From NCBI GenBank assembly GCA_030159075.1, contig BROG01000238.1, positions 186,001 through 250,000 of the forward strand: a stretch of 64,000 nucleotides of DNA, written 5' to 3'. Under the pieces are notes generated by a model. That model did no database searches, had not been told where the DNA came from, and saw only the letters and a list, made by a program, of their open reading frames with translations. Position numbers and translations under genes: made by a program. Position 1 is the stretch's first letter, and every line of letters starts with the position of its first letter. The stretch comes from Atrina japonica. Its lineage: Eukaryota > Mollusca > Bivalvia > Pterioida > Pinnidae. Of the stretch, positions 13,501-28,500 are shown piece by piece.

Positions 13501-16500
13501 AAGTTGTACACGACATTTTTTAAAAAGTAATAATCCCATGTCACCATCGGCACCACTTTTACAAATTTTCTATATCCGCTAATGCGATGTGATACTTTGA
13601 AGGACAAACAGGTCATAATTTAGTGTCTAAAAACTTCAAAACTTGTAAAACTACACCATCTCCAGGGAAGGATACCCTATAGGACCGTTTGCTGTGAAAA
13701 TAATCCCTTTGAGATTAACAATGGGACACCGAACTTGTCGTTAGATCGAGTCTGGAAGCTTACGAATTTCCAGCTTTATTTTTTTCAAAGGTGCGTGACC
13801 CATAGTCTCAAATGAAATATTGCTTCACAATTTATTCAAAAAATTTAAACCTAAAACATCCTCACTAAGGCTTGTATTCTATAACAATTTAGTATAATCG
13901 TGTATCTAAATGGATATGTAAAATAAATGTAAAAAACCAAATTTTTATGAAATACAATTAGATCTAAAAATATAAACACACGATATCGTATAAATAATTT
14001 ACTACTAGGTATTTCACGAAGGAAGTAGTGTTTATATTGTAAACAATTTTAAATTGGGTAAAGTTCAATGATAAATTTAAAATTTATGAATTTAAAAGTG
14101 AACACCTGGCAGTATGAATATCTAAAACGCAAACGAGAAGCCTACTCAACACACACATTTAAATTACGAAATAGAATTTAAAATGTTAATACACAAAAAC
14201 ATAGCCTATAAACATATAATTTACTGATGCCGTATAGATCTAGATAACATAATACATGTAAAACACAAACAAATACGCTAGTATTGTGTAATTTCAAAAG
14301 GCTGTAGTAAAAAATAAGTAGAGCTTTGTGAAACTTTATTTAATCATTATTCAAACTTGATTGAATTTCATTTACACCAAAAATTATTTTTTTTTCTGGA
14401 TTATATTCAGTGCAAATACATCAACTAAAATACATGTGACGCCTTACCGGAAAAATTGTATGCGTATGCGAATCGAAAGTGAAACGTCGTTGCTATGCTT
14501 ACTTTAATCGTAAAACTTAAGATTTTATCTTACGATTAAATCTTAAGAGAAAATTAAATCTTACGATAGCTTTTATGAAAATGACTTAAGATTTATCTTA
14601 CGATACTCGTAAGATTTTATCTTAAGAATAATCTTAAGATTTTTTGTGAAAAGGGCTGCTGTTTTTCAGTTCAACATTTTGTAACATTTTCATCAAATAA
14701 CATTAATTTCCTTCAACAAATTGTAATCAAATGTGGTTTGTTGCTTTGTATCAGTAAGTATAGAAAAGAGTTCATCTTCATATCAGGAAATTCAAATAAC
14801 TCTTTCTCATTTGATTGCACATATTTTATGGCAGATAGGGTCAGAATTTTTGCACAGTCAACAAAAGATGGTTACATGCAATTCAGTTTTCTTTACTGTG
14901 GTTTTAATAAACTCACAATACAATTAAATTATTATAGTCAAATCAACATGAATTTTCTTGAAAGTCTAATTTATTTCCTAATTAGGATTTACAGTGAGTC
15001 ACAGTGTTCTTTGGACATATTTAATTGCTTCCAAATAAATTGATAAAATTAAATTTCTTTTTTGTATATCAATGCTTTATTCTTTATTTAGATGTTACTA
15101 AACAGATTACACAATGAAGGAGTTCAGATGTTGACCATGTCTGAGTTACAGTTCCTAAATCGTCACATGGGACAATCTCACATCGATAAAGAGGTTGACG
15201 TTGCTTCCCTTCAGGCAGCATGGGAAAATGAGAAGCAAAGTTTACTTTCGGCAGTGCAGTCCTTAAAGGATCTACTTGCACAGACACACAAACTTAGGGG
15301 CATAGATAAGGTACTGACTTTACTAATGTAATGTGATAATATTTTGAGATTTGAATTTATTGAAATTTTAATTTTTCTGGTTATTGTGGAATTTCCTAGC
15401 ATTGTTTATATCAATTGGACTTTCTCACTGGTTGTAAATTTATTTTTGGTGCAAGTATGGATCATGATATGACTTTAGTTTTATAGCACCATTAAGTTGA
15501 TCAAGTTTGAACACATTGATGGCAGACTTCTTTAGACAAAAAGAAAATAAAGGTTGATGTTCTTTAAATTATAATTAAATTATGGTCCTATAAAATGTCT
15601 GACAATGCATTGATTTCACCAAATATGTGTAATAATCTGCAGACAGTAAAATTCATATCTCAATATATTTTTTTTCCATTTGTTGTCAAAATTTTTCTGT
15701 TCCATATTCAAAAGGAGACTTACAAACAAAATTTATTTTCACAAAATTTATTTACCAGTAATTTGGGTTCGAGTTTTAAGTTCATTACCACCCCCCCCCC
15801 CCCACCCCCCCAAAAATAAATAAAACACCTGATTTATAAATGTGTCATTTGGAACATCGAAAATTATGAAAATCACGCTTTCTTTTCTGCCCAGCAGTCT
15901 TGTACTTGATGTTGTTCACTGTTTAGTTGAAATCTTTGAAAAAAAATGTATGCTGGATTTTTTCTTCGTAGGATTTTTGGGATGATTTTGACTTTCAATA
16001 TCAATATGTAAGTTCACCAGCTTGTCCAAGAATGTTTGTATCTATTGTGTGTTTTTATCTTTTCCATGTTGTATTTCCTGATCACAGAAATCTACAAGCT
16101 TCATTGAACTCAATATTTATGTTCCCACCTCTCTCTCCACAGGAAATCACATTCTTTTCTCACCTACGTATCTGTCACAAATTCCTTGCACTAAAGTATT
16201 TTGTACACCATGCTTAGCATTTTTAAAAAAGTCAAAAGTATGAATCTTTGTAATGTTTGTTTGTTAAAGATGGATTAAAATGTTTACTAAATAATCATGT
16301 TTGATTTTTATGGGAAATGGATATTAGTAGTCATATTAAGACTTGGGAATGGGTATATATGTGCTGGTATGTTTTTGCAGCATATCAATGGCGAGGACTT
16401 TGCAAGTCTTGTCTCCTCAGTAAATTTCTTGAATATGTATTTTCTTTGTTATGATGTTATGATATCCTAGAAAACCTGAGCTTATTGACAAGAAACTTGT

Positions 16501-19500
16501 CTAAGAATGTTTGTATCTATTGTGTGCTGTTATTAACAATATGTTTTGTATGAAGTTGGCACTGTCAGTTGTTGGTTGCTTTGGTTTTTTCTTATGTTGA
16601 ACTTCTTATAAGTTTGATAAAATCTTTCTTTAAGATGCAATTAATATTGATATTAATCATGAAAACAGTTATCTGTTGACATTTTCTACATTTGTATTTT
16701 AGTTTGTATCAGATTTCTACAACATAAAAAATGGCATGCATAATAAGTTTACGAATTATTTCTGCCGTAAACATTCATGTTATACATGTAGGTCGATATG
16801 TCAACATTCTTGAGATGGAACTTCAAAAGTCCCCCCACCCCCACCCACCCCCAAAAAAGGGGGGGGGGGATGTCAGTCACTTTACCTGCATAATACATGT
16901 TAAAAACAACAGTACATTCCATCTGTTTGTGTTAATTATTCTGTGAGTGAGCCTTTATAAATTTTAACATTACCCTTGTCACTTAACCATTCCTTTCCAA
17001 CAGCACCAAATGTTACATCATGGTTTCAAGTGTTGCACCATGGTAATAATGGTTATAAATGTTACACCATGGTTGCAGATGTCACACCTTAGTCACCAAA
17101 CAGGTGCAGGTCACACAAATGATGTACCATAGTCACTAAACAGGTGCAGGTCACACAAATGTTGTACCATAGTCACTAAACAGGTGCAGGTCACACAAAT
17201 GATGTACCATAGTCACTAAACAGGTGCAGGTCACACAAATGTTGTACCATAGTCACTAAACAGGTGCAGGTCACACAAATGATGTACCATAGTCACTAAA
17301 CAGGTGCAGGTCACACAAATGATGTACCATAGTCACTAAACAGGTGCAGGTCACACAAATGTTGTACCATAGTCACTAAACAGGTGCAGGTCACACAAAT
17401 GTTGTACCATAGTCACTAAACAGGTGCAGGTCACACAAATGTTGTACCATAGTCACTAAACAGGTGCAGGTCACATAAATGTTGTACCATAGTCACCAAC
17501 AAGTGCAGGTGTCCTCATACAAGTGTTGTACCATGGTTACAGATGTCACATTATTGTCACTAAACAGGTGCAAATGTCCTCATACAAGTGTTGCACCATG
17601 GTTACAGATGTTGCCCCCATGGTAACCAAACAGGTGCAGATGTCCTCATACAAATGTTGCACCATGGTTACAGATGTTGCCCCCATGGTAACCAAACAGG
17701 TGCAGATTTCCTCATACAAACGTTGCACCATGGTTACAGATGTCACATTATTGTCACTAAACAGGTGCAGGTGTGTTCATACAATTGTCACAACATGATT
17801 TCCATGCAGACGTCCTAATGTGAAGTTTGTTTGTATTTATTATTGTAGTGTGAAATGTCTGTGTATTACTTACATAATTAATAAATTTGACTTTTATACT
17901 GCAGTGTTTGTAATAGAGGTGTTGTGTGTCTTCAGGAATACAGAGTCAAAATATAATGTTGTCCAAATTTATGACTGAATGTTTTTTATTATTTGATATT
18001 ATTATTTTCATCATTGTTTTTAATATTATTATTACTATTATTATTATCGTTTTTTTGCATAGCCTTGAAACTTTGGCATGAAAATTCTATGTATTATGTT
18101 CTGTTATTTTGCTGTATTATAAATCACACCATCAAAAAACAGAAATATTGTAGAATTTTAGAGCTTTATCTGTATATGTGATGTATTTGGACATTCAAGA
18201 TAAACATAATTCTTAAAATGCTAAAATTGACTCACACACTCCCATCCCCTTTAAAACGTAATTAAGCAAATGAATAAACAAATAAAAGTGCAAATACAGT
18301 GGTGAAAAAGCCATTCTGTGAAATACTGTGCGCTGTTCTTCTTTTTTGTACCACTTTATGCTCTTGTACCTGAAAAAGTCCATGTTGTAAACAGGATGGA
18401 CTGATCATTTGTAACAGCTGGTGTAGTTGTTCAAAAGTTAGATAGGAAAGAGAAATACATTATAGCTTGATTGCTATAACATTGTAATATAGACTCATTG
18501 TCAGCAATATTGTTATAGATATACAAATCTTTTTTAATTCAGTGAATTTTTTATATCAAAAGTCGGTTTAATATATAAATACAAACTAATGTTAACTTTA
18601 TAGACTTCTGATGTTGCTGACTGGAGAGGCGAGTTGCTACGCACTATTGGGTATGTTTTTGCGAAGGAACGTGAAAACTTACTTGCGGAACTAAGGTCCC
18701 ATGTCTTATCACAGCCAAATATAAACCTCTCAGAAATACAGTCATTGGAACAAAAAATAAAGAATCAGGTAAGGTTGTGATCATCCTATCAGATATTGTC
18801 ATGGTAACAGATTTAAATTTATTCTGACCATTTCTTATGTTAAACAGATTGCAAGTGAATTTTCACCATCAAAAGTTTCTTGATAATTTCATTACGATCT
18901 TCTGCGAAAGAAAATGGGAACTCGGAATACTGCAGATCAATTAATCATTTAGTTGTTTAGGCTTCAACCATTTACAAAATACATATTTTAATTAAAATTT
19001 TCCTTTTATTTCTTTTTTTTCTTAAACTATTAATTATTGTTATTACATGTTTCATTTTAGTGATTGTGATATCTTAACAGGTGATGGTGATTGTAGCTTA
19101 GGTGGTGTTAAGTGTCAAAGTAAATTATATGGAGTGATGGTGAACAATATGGCAATGATAATAATAAGGAACAATGGGTTGTGGCTCTAACAGCATTGAT
19201 AATCATTTTAAACCAAGTCATTGATCAGTATAGCAGTGGTGATACTAACTAGCAATGCCAATATCCATTGTAAATATAATGATAACTAGCAGTGCTGAGA
19301 ATCTCCATAACAGTTGTCATGATAACTTGCAGTGGTCATGATAACTTTGGTGATAACTAGGAGTGGTGATGATCACTATGACACTGGAGATGATAACTAT
19401 CAATGGTCATAACTGTACAAGTGGTGATAACTTGCAATGTTGATGATTACTATAACACTGATGATAAATATCAGTGGTCATGACAACTTATTATGGTGAA

Positions 19501-22500
19501 AACTAGCAATGGTGATGATGGCTATAACACTGGAGATGATATTTATCAGTTGTCATGATAATTCTACTTATGGTGATAACTAGTGATGTTGATCACAAAC
19601 TTTGGCCATGATATCTTGCAGTGGTCATGGTAAATAACTATGGTGATGATCTCCATAACATGATAACTAGCAGTGGTCATGATAACTGTATATATGGTGA
19701 TAACTAGCAGTGGTGATGAATACTATAATATTGGAGATGATAACTAGCAGGAAGTTCATTACTGTTGTATAGTGGTGAAAGCCAGTAATGAAAATATTCC
19801 TTTAGAACTGATGGTAACTACTGAATCACCGGTAGTATTGCAGAAGTCAATGATTATCTTATAAGCAATGGTGATTATCACCCAAAACAATGGTGATTAT
19901 TATAGTAACAGCCATGATGAACACTAGGTTTGGTGATACTCTTGCAGTATTGTAATCCCCATAGTGGTATAGCAATTACTTTTGCTAGATTAGGTATCAC
20001 TGACTCAATTAAAAATAGATTACAATAGCATTAGAATAGGCAGTGATATTGTTTATTCTAATAGTGAAAATGATAAGTTTTTCAATGGTGGCAGTCACTG
20101 CATTACAGTAAATGAGCCATTGTCTTCGTTTTTATATATTTCTTTTACAATTTCAGGAAGCTCACCAGAAATCCTCTTTGGACCAGATCTTCCGAGCCGA
20201 TAGACAATCTCTTCTGGCTGAAATACGTGACTTGCGAGCTCACAGTAATATAGCCTCCATGAGACATCAGGAGGAAAAAGAACGACTGGCAGGACAGTTA
20301 AACAACGTAGAGGAGGAAAGTTCTAAAAGAGAACGACAGCTTAAACGACAAAGTTAGTCATTATCTGAAGCATGATATAAAATGATATCACACAGAACAA
20401 GTCACCAGACAGATGTTGTCCTGTGTCTTACATGAAAATTGTTTAATTTGTTTGAAATACTGTAAAATCATAAATTTTCATTGAGGATTTAATTCTGTTA
20501 TTTTCATGGATAATTAAAAACAGTGAAAATAAAGCCATGATGAAATCTTTTATGTAAATACTGGACAATAGTATATTTCAAAGTAAACGAAAATTAATTT
20601 CACTGAATTTGTTTTGGAAGGAAAAACTACAAAAATTTAAATTCATGAAAATAAATGATTTTACAGTATATCATGCTACATGTGAACCATCTGGTGACCA
20701 ATGCTTGTGATTTTTGTTTTGTGTTATTTCAGTGACAAAAATTATAATGTGAGACATATTTTGGTATTTTCAGTTTTTAGGAATAACAATATGTGCCCTA
20801 TTTAACTCAGTCGACTTTGAAAAAGTGGACTCTTCTTCGCATCAATGACACTAGGCCAGTATAATTATGTCTTATGGGGCAAATACGTGAAAGATATTTA
20901 TCATTTATTTTCAACAAATACAGATCTTGAAGGGTCTCATTGACTACACCCAATAATTATAAATCCAAGAGGTAGACTTAATTTCTTTATACAGGACTGG
21001 TACAAAGTATTTATAGTTAAATTGGATAATTCAAGTTAGGGTAAAGTGTTTTATGATTTAAGTGATGTGGCAAATTACCGTCAAACTGTCTTTTATTTCA
21101 TACGTTTCCTCAGATTCAGTTGAAATTGGTAAGAAATGTTAAGAAAATTTATCTTCGTTTATTTCTTACAATTTTTCCTGTTTTAAATTTTTTTTTCCCG
21201 TTTTCTTCTTCTTCTTTTTTTTTTTATGTTTTTGTAAAGGTGTATAACCGTATGCTGTACAGTTATCTATTCCTTTGTAATTTATTGTTTCACATGTTTC
21301 AGTGTATAATTTCTGTTTCTGCTTAACCATAGTTGATTACTTTGTACAATGTAGCAGCATCAAGTAATACATAGACCTAATCGTACTTGTCTCACTCTTA
21401 TGTAAAACAAACTTGTAATTGTTGCTGTATGGCCTTGTATGACATACAGGTGTTAGTCATTTTAACATTTTAAATTTCTTTTCAAAAATTGTGCATCCAA
21501 TTCTCTTTTGATGAGCACCTCCAGGATTAGAATAATTTCATGATCACTGTGTCAGGGATTTTGTAGGCAGGACCAGGACTAAGACGCCTGTATCAGGGGT
21601 TTTGTAAACAGGATGGACTCAGGTGACTGAATCAGGGCTTTGTAGAAAGGACAGTGGCTAAGGTGCCTGTGTCGGGGGCTTTGTAGGTAGGGCAGGGACT
21701 AATGTACTGTTATCAGGGGCTTCTAAGATAGGATGGGACTCGGGTGGCTGGGTCATTGGTTTGTAGACCAGACAGGGGCTCGGGTACCTGTGTCAGGGGC
21801 TTTGCAGATAGAACAAAGACTCGGGTGACTAGGTCAGGAGTGTTGTAGACCGGGCAGGGGCTTAATATTATGCTTTTGGGCTCTTGTTTTGAAATAGTCA
21901 TGACATACAGTAATGTCCCTTTGATAGTACACTCACATGGCTATTGCACCATCATTATTTTTAATTATTCCGAAATGGAAGATTGAGGCTGTTGTTTTGG
22001 GGCTGTCTTTCTGCCTGTCCATTTGATTGTTTATTTGTTAATTTGTTTGTCTCCAACATTAAAGTTTCCATCAAATAACATTATTTCTTTGTTTAAACTT
22101 AAATTGAATTTGGTTTGTTACCCAACTTACTTTATATCAGTGAGAACTAGGGAGAGTTTCAATCTTGTAACAGTATTTGCCAGAGTGATGGGACTTTAAA
22201 ATCTCCATGAATGGCTTAGCAGTTGGCCAGTTGACTTTTAAACTGAACCATATCCAGTTACATGTACTCCATAATTAGTAAATGTTATTTAACATAGAAC
22301 TAGATAGCTTTTATTATTGATGTTAGACTTAACTTTAGCAGTTATACACAACTAAAACTCTGTGTAAGTAACTAGTCACTGTATCATAGTTCTTATATTA
22401 TGTGAGTATCTTGATGTTATAAATGAGTGTGTTGATATCATAAATTTTTATGCTGATATTATAATTAAGTATGTCAACATTATAAATTAACATGTTGATA

Positions 22501-25500
22501 TCATAAATGAGTATAATGATATCATAAATGTTGTTGATATCATAAATGAGTAAGTTGACATTATAGATGAGTATGATGATATCATAAATGATGTTGATAT
22601 CATAAATGAGTATGTTGATATCATAAATGAGTATGATGATATCATGAATGATGTTGATATCATAAATGAGTATGATGATATTATGAATGAGTATGTTGAT
22701 ATCATAAATGAGTATGATGATATGAATGATGTTGATATCATAAATGAGTGTGATGATATCATAAATGAGTATGTTGATATCATAAATGAGTATGATGATA
22801 TCATGAATGATGTTGATATCATAAATGAGTATGATGATATTATGAATGATGTTGGTATCATAAATGAGTGTGATGATATCATAAATGAGTATGTTGATAT
22901 CATAAATGAGTATGATGATATCTTAAATGATGTTGATATCATCATTATGTTGACATTATTATACCTACCAACCTCTGACACCTTAAATGAGGGAGATCTC
23001 CCCCTCAGCTATAATAGCTGAAGGGGAGATTTTGCACGGACAACATTTTAAGCCTAAATATATGATCTGTACACTATACACATAACATAACACCAATGAG
23101 ACTCCCGCAGAAAACTGGAGGGTTGGCAGGTATGCGTTATAAATGAGTATGTTGATATAAACGAGTATGTTGGTATTATAAATGAGTATGTTGATATCAT
23201 AAACAAGTATGAAAATGTCATAAATGAGTATGTTGATATTATAAATGAGTATGTTTATGAACACTGTCTTTACAATTATTTCAGTTCAACTTCTGGAATA
23301 CAAACTACAGCAAGAGAAGATTATACAAGATGATTTGAAAACAAGTTTAGAAGTAGAACGTGATAGGACTAGTGAACTCTCAAACCAACTTAGTCGAGAG
23401 AAAAATAACAACCTAGATCTTCACACAGATGTGTCAAATCTACAGATTCAAATCTCGAAATTAAAAGACGCCTTAGAAAGAGAACAAAGCCGATTTGTTT
23501 CTGTGACGTAAGTATCGACTTTTACGTATTAATATTTCCATGTCTTCATCTAGTATGTAACATTTTCCCTTACTTTACTAGTAATGATAGTTCTGTATGT
23601 AAAACAACTTTAGCTAACACTTGGCCTTGATAGAAAGACTGTCCATGTTTTTGAGATAAAAAGATTTGAAAAACATGTTATTGGTAACCTTATTTAAAAT
23701 GCATTACTTAAATCAGCTGCAGATTAGTTGGAGAGACTTTACTTTCCTTAGCTGTATTTGTATATTCACTTCAATTTATTTTCATGGAAAACTGCTAGTT
23801 ATGGTCTAGCATTACAGCATTTGACTTACAAGAAAAACATCTTGTGTCTGATTGCCAGTAATGAACTCATCAGTGCATTGGCATCAGTCTATAGCACAGG
23901 TCAAAATTTGTCTCACTTCACCTAAAGCTGGTGATGTCTTCATGTAAGTGAAATATTCCTTGCAGGATGTAACACAACAGTTAAGCTTGAATTTTATTGT
24001 ACATTGAAGTTATACTTCATAATTTTAGTTATCAAAAATCTGTACTCGGCCGGAAAATAAAGACATTGAGGGTAGATATAGTGAAGCATAGTCAGAAGCA
24101 TTTTAAGAGTCATTGAGATTTTAGTATGATGTCTTATTTCCTATCCCTCTTAAATATCAATTTTACAGTGAAACCTGGGATCAGTTGGTGTAAGTGATTT
24201 ATGACAAAATTTAAAGTTGTCTGCAAAATTTTGAAAGTGATAGCATGAGAACTTGAAGATGTGCATTGAATCCTGCCCAACAATATGCTTTAGTCTCTTT
24301 CCTATCATTTGTCTATTGTTTGTATGACAGAATGTATGTGACAGCTTTTTTATAGTACAGTGTATGTCATATTTGATCAGAATAATGTTTGAAAACCTGA
24401 ATGTAAGCCTTACTGTATCCAGAAATGTTGACTGCTACTTTTGCGTTCATCAGCAGTTATACACTCTCTGCCTTTATCCTATGATGTATGTCTCAATTGA
24501 AACTATTCTGCTATGGACTGTCTTTGTGGCTAAAAATAGATATAGTACATTGTTTTCCACATTCTGCTTTCCCCTCTATTTTCTGTGTACCTATACTGTA
24601 TATCAGCTGTGTGTTTACAGTGCCTAAATAGACTAATTTTGGTGATTCAGTAGTTAAAATGCTAGAGCTAAGCAAGTAGTTTAAGTTTGCAGTGGAATCA
24701 TGGACATTGAATTTGAGTACCTTAGATCATTAGGTAACTTTATACAGGTAGGGACCCAAGATTCTTTATGTATTTAATGACCTAAAATTCTTTAGATAGG
24801 AAAGGACATAAGATTCTTTATACAGGTAAGGACTTAAGATTCTTTGTGTATTTAATGACCTAAGGTTCTTTAGACAGGTAGGGATCTAAGATTCTTTATA
24901 CAGGTAGGGATCTAAGATTCTTTATACAGGTAGGGATCTAAGATTCTTTATACAGGTAGGGATCTAAGATTCTTTATACAGGTAGGGATCTAAGATTCTT
25001 TATACAGGTAGGGATCTAAGATTCTTTATACAGGTAGGGATCTAAGATTCTTTATACAGGTAGGGATCTAAGATTCTTTATACAAGTAGGGACCTAAGAT
25101 TCTTTATACAGGTAGGGATCTAAGATTCTTTATACAGGTAGGAATCTAAGATTCTTTGTACAAGTAGGGATCTAAGATTCTTTATGCAGGTAGGGATCAA
25201 AGATTCTTTATACAGGTAGGGACCTAAGAGTCTTTATACAGGTAGGGATCTAAGATTCATTTACAGGTAGGGACCTAAGATTCTTTATACAGGTAAGGAC
25301 CTAAGATTCTTTATACAGGAAGCGACCTAAGATTCTTTATGCTAGTAGGGACCAAAGATTCTTTATATATACCGGCAGCAGGTCAGATTCCTGTCCTTCA
25401 CACTAGACAGTAAAAACTGAGGACCCGTGTCTCTGTAGGTGTCAGCATGTTAAAGAACCCTCACTGCTCAGTGGCTGTAAGTGCCGAGCACAGGCCAAAA

Positions 25501-28500
25501 TTTTAAGCCTTTCACTGGTATTGTTGACGTCTGCACATGAGTGAAAAATTCTTGAGTGGGACGTTTAACAACAATACAACCATACAACTAATTTTCTGTG
25601 AAATGGTATTTGTCATTCTCAGTATATATGATGCATTGGTCTGTCTTGTCTATTTCAGCTTGTCACAAAGGTGATACATTTTGTATATATATTTTTGACA
25701 CTGTTATTAAGTTTATTTTGTGTCACCTGCATGAGATAACATCACTGTGTTTCACATCAAGATAATATTTTTAGAAGCTTTAGTTATCATAGGGATCATA
25801 TTAGGAATCAATTTTTGGCTCACCTGAACCAAACTTTTTCTTGAAAATATTAAAATTTCTAAATTTTAAAGGTACTAATGACTTGGAAAAAATAGATCTG
25901 TTCCATTGTAATATATTTTGTATCATTTTATTCCTATATTACCCATTTCTTTTTTAGAATTATTGTTAAATGATTCATATATTTATTTTAAATACTGACT
26001 AGTCCAATGTTTGCCAAGTGTTTTTCCAAGGGACATAACTCTGTAAATGCATACAAAAACTTAATGTTATTTTCTTACTTTTTTCATAAAATAAATCATA
26101 AAATAACACATACAGAGGTCTGTAGATATATATCTATGTATAAACATATAATGTTACACGGTAGAAAAGAAATCTGCTGTAAATAGATACGTGATTGTAT
26201 TGTTGTAATGGAAATATATATGTTTCTTTAATTGGTCCAATGTATAATGTCTCTACATGTACACTTGCTAATTATCAATTTAAACACTCTCTCTCTCTCT
26301 GTCTCTCTGTCTCTCTCTTTCTCTCTCTTTCTCCATCTCTCTCTGCATTAACTCACTGCCATTATGTTTAGTCCTAAAAATCACTGTGATTTGAAGAAAT
26401 CTGACACTTTGGTCTGTTGCAAAGTCCTTTGAGTCTTGACTTAGATGTAGCTTATTGATTTGATCAAATTGCTTGCTAAAGCTATTATTGTTTCTAGCCA
26501 TCAATGACTTAATTTTGTACATGACATATATAAATTTTAAACAAGTTACACAGGTGTGAAAATTTAATTTTACATGACTTGATAGTGTCATTATTGTGAA
26601 ATAATTTTTACACCTGTCCTGCCGCATCTCACTCCTCGATGTTTGCCAACTTGTGGACAGTCAGTAACACATGCTTTGCTTGCGTTTACCCATAGAACTA
26701 ATCAATTTGAAAACAAAATAAAGATTGAAACTGATATTGTATATTGGTAAGAAATATTTCTTTATTTGAAATGTTTTTGAAGTTGTAGTTTTAATGATTG
26801 AATCTTCTTTACGGACAATTGTTATGACACTTGCAACCCTTGCAACTGTCAGTATTGAAGTATTTATGTCAGCTGTTTGTATCTCAGTTTTATCTCAGAT
26901 TCCCTATAAAGGCTTAAACAACACAATTATTTAAAACAATAAACAGAATGACTGGTGTTCTAATGCTATTTCAATACTTACTAGATATTTTGTGAAACTT
27001 TTATTTACAAAATGTACATTCAGATTTTTGCCTTGGTAAAAATATTGGGGGACATGGCATTTGTCCGTAGGAGGGAAAAAATCTAGATAATCGGTGTTCA
27101 GATAATAAGTGTTAGACTGTAAATGTGATATGTACATTTCAATGTGCTTCAATATATTTGTTAATATTTACGTATATTTGGTGTGTCTGAATATATATCT
27201 GTGAATACTTTTTGATCAACACGCTATTTAAATTAATGTCCCAGTACTCCAAAAAATTATAAATACATGAATGGTAACCACTTTTACATCATAATAGCAC
27301 CATAGTAACAATTGTTAGTCATTTTATCACCATGGTATAAATTTTTACTTCATAATAGAACCATGGTCACAACTGTTACATTATGATAGCACCATGGTAA
27401 CAACAGTTAAGTCGTTTTATCACAGACACCATGGTAACAACTGTTGCATTATAATAGCACTATGGTCATGACTGTACATTATTATTGCACCATGATAACA
27501 TCTGTCATTAAATTACCATGGTAATAACTGTAACACCATGTTTATGATTAATGCATCATTATATCACATGATTTGTTGTGCTATTTTTTGTCATATCAGT
27601 ACACATGCACTATTAGAGGCACAATAAAATGTTTTTATAAGCAGAATGATATAAATGTTGTGGTTTCAGGAACAGTCAAATTTAGATAATCAGATATTTA
27701 AACACCAAAAAGCATTATAAATATCAGTTGAACACAATTAAAGATGGCCAACTGCTTTTGTTCAGTGGTAGCTGTGGCTCGGTTGTAGGTGCTAACTGTT
27801 AGAGAGCCAGCATTGTTAGGCACAAGCCTTGAGTGTATATTTATTATATCTTTTATATCTGATTATGTCTATAAACATAGAATTATTGATGGAAGTTAAA
27901 ACAAGAAATATTCAAACAAAGACTGCTTAACACTTCACTCGGATCTGCAAGAAAGTCTTTACATTTTGTTATTTTCACACTGTAAGAGATAACACATTAC
28001 AAACATTTTCATTTTATTATTTTCACACTGTAAGAGATAACGGCTTACAAACATTTCCATTTTGTCCTGATTTATAGGAGTGCACTGGAAGAAGAAAAGG
28101 GCAAATGTCATCAAATTAGTGAACTTCTTGAGAGAGAAAGATCAACATGTCGTCATCTTCGTTCTGAACTGGAAAGTATGAAACTGAGGGCAGAAGAAAA
28201 AGACCACGCTGAACATATGATTGAGGTAATATAGAGTTTATCTTCATCATAATTTTATTGTGTAAGTTACTGGTCAGTGACCAATTCTTGTCAGCTGTAT
28301 TGAACTGATTTGGAACGTGCAAAAACATGCATACCTTTAGATTGTTTTGTATTTCATGAACAAATCAATATATACAGTAAAACTTTGATGAGTTGAACTT
28401 CAATGAGTCGAATTTATTGATGTTTCAAACTATTGACAAAATCTCAAATAATTTTGTTATTTAACTGTCGAATTTCTCAATGTTCTGAATAAATATTTGG

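Noticed and set aside
16142..16166. Exon-like piece after CTCTCTCTCCACAG
   Set aside because: The only donor gives a length that breaks the frame.
22487..23021. Opposite-strand frames of 7-residue repeats
   Set aside because: 21-bp minisatellite artefact.
25659..25670. 12-nt microexon candidate (CTTGTCACAAAG) that would keep frame between exons 11 and 12
   Set aside because: The acceptor is good, but the donor (GTGATA) is poor and a 12-nt match is easily chance.
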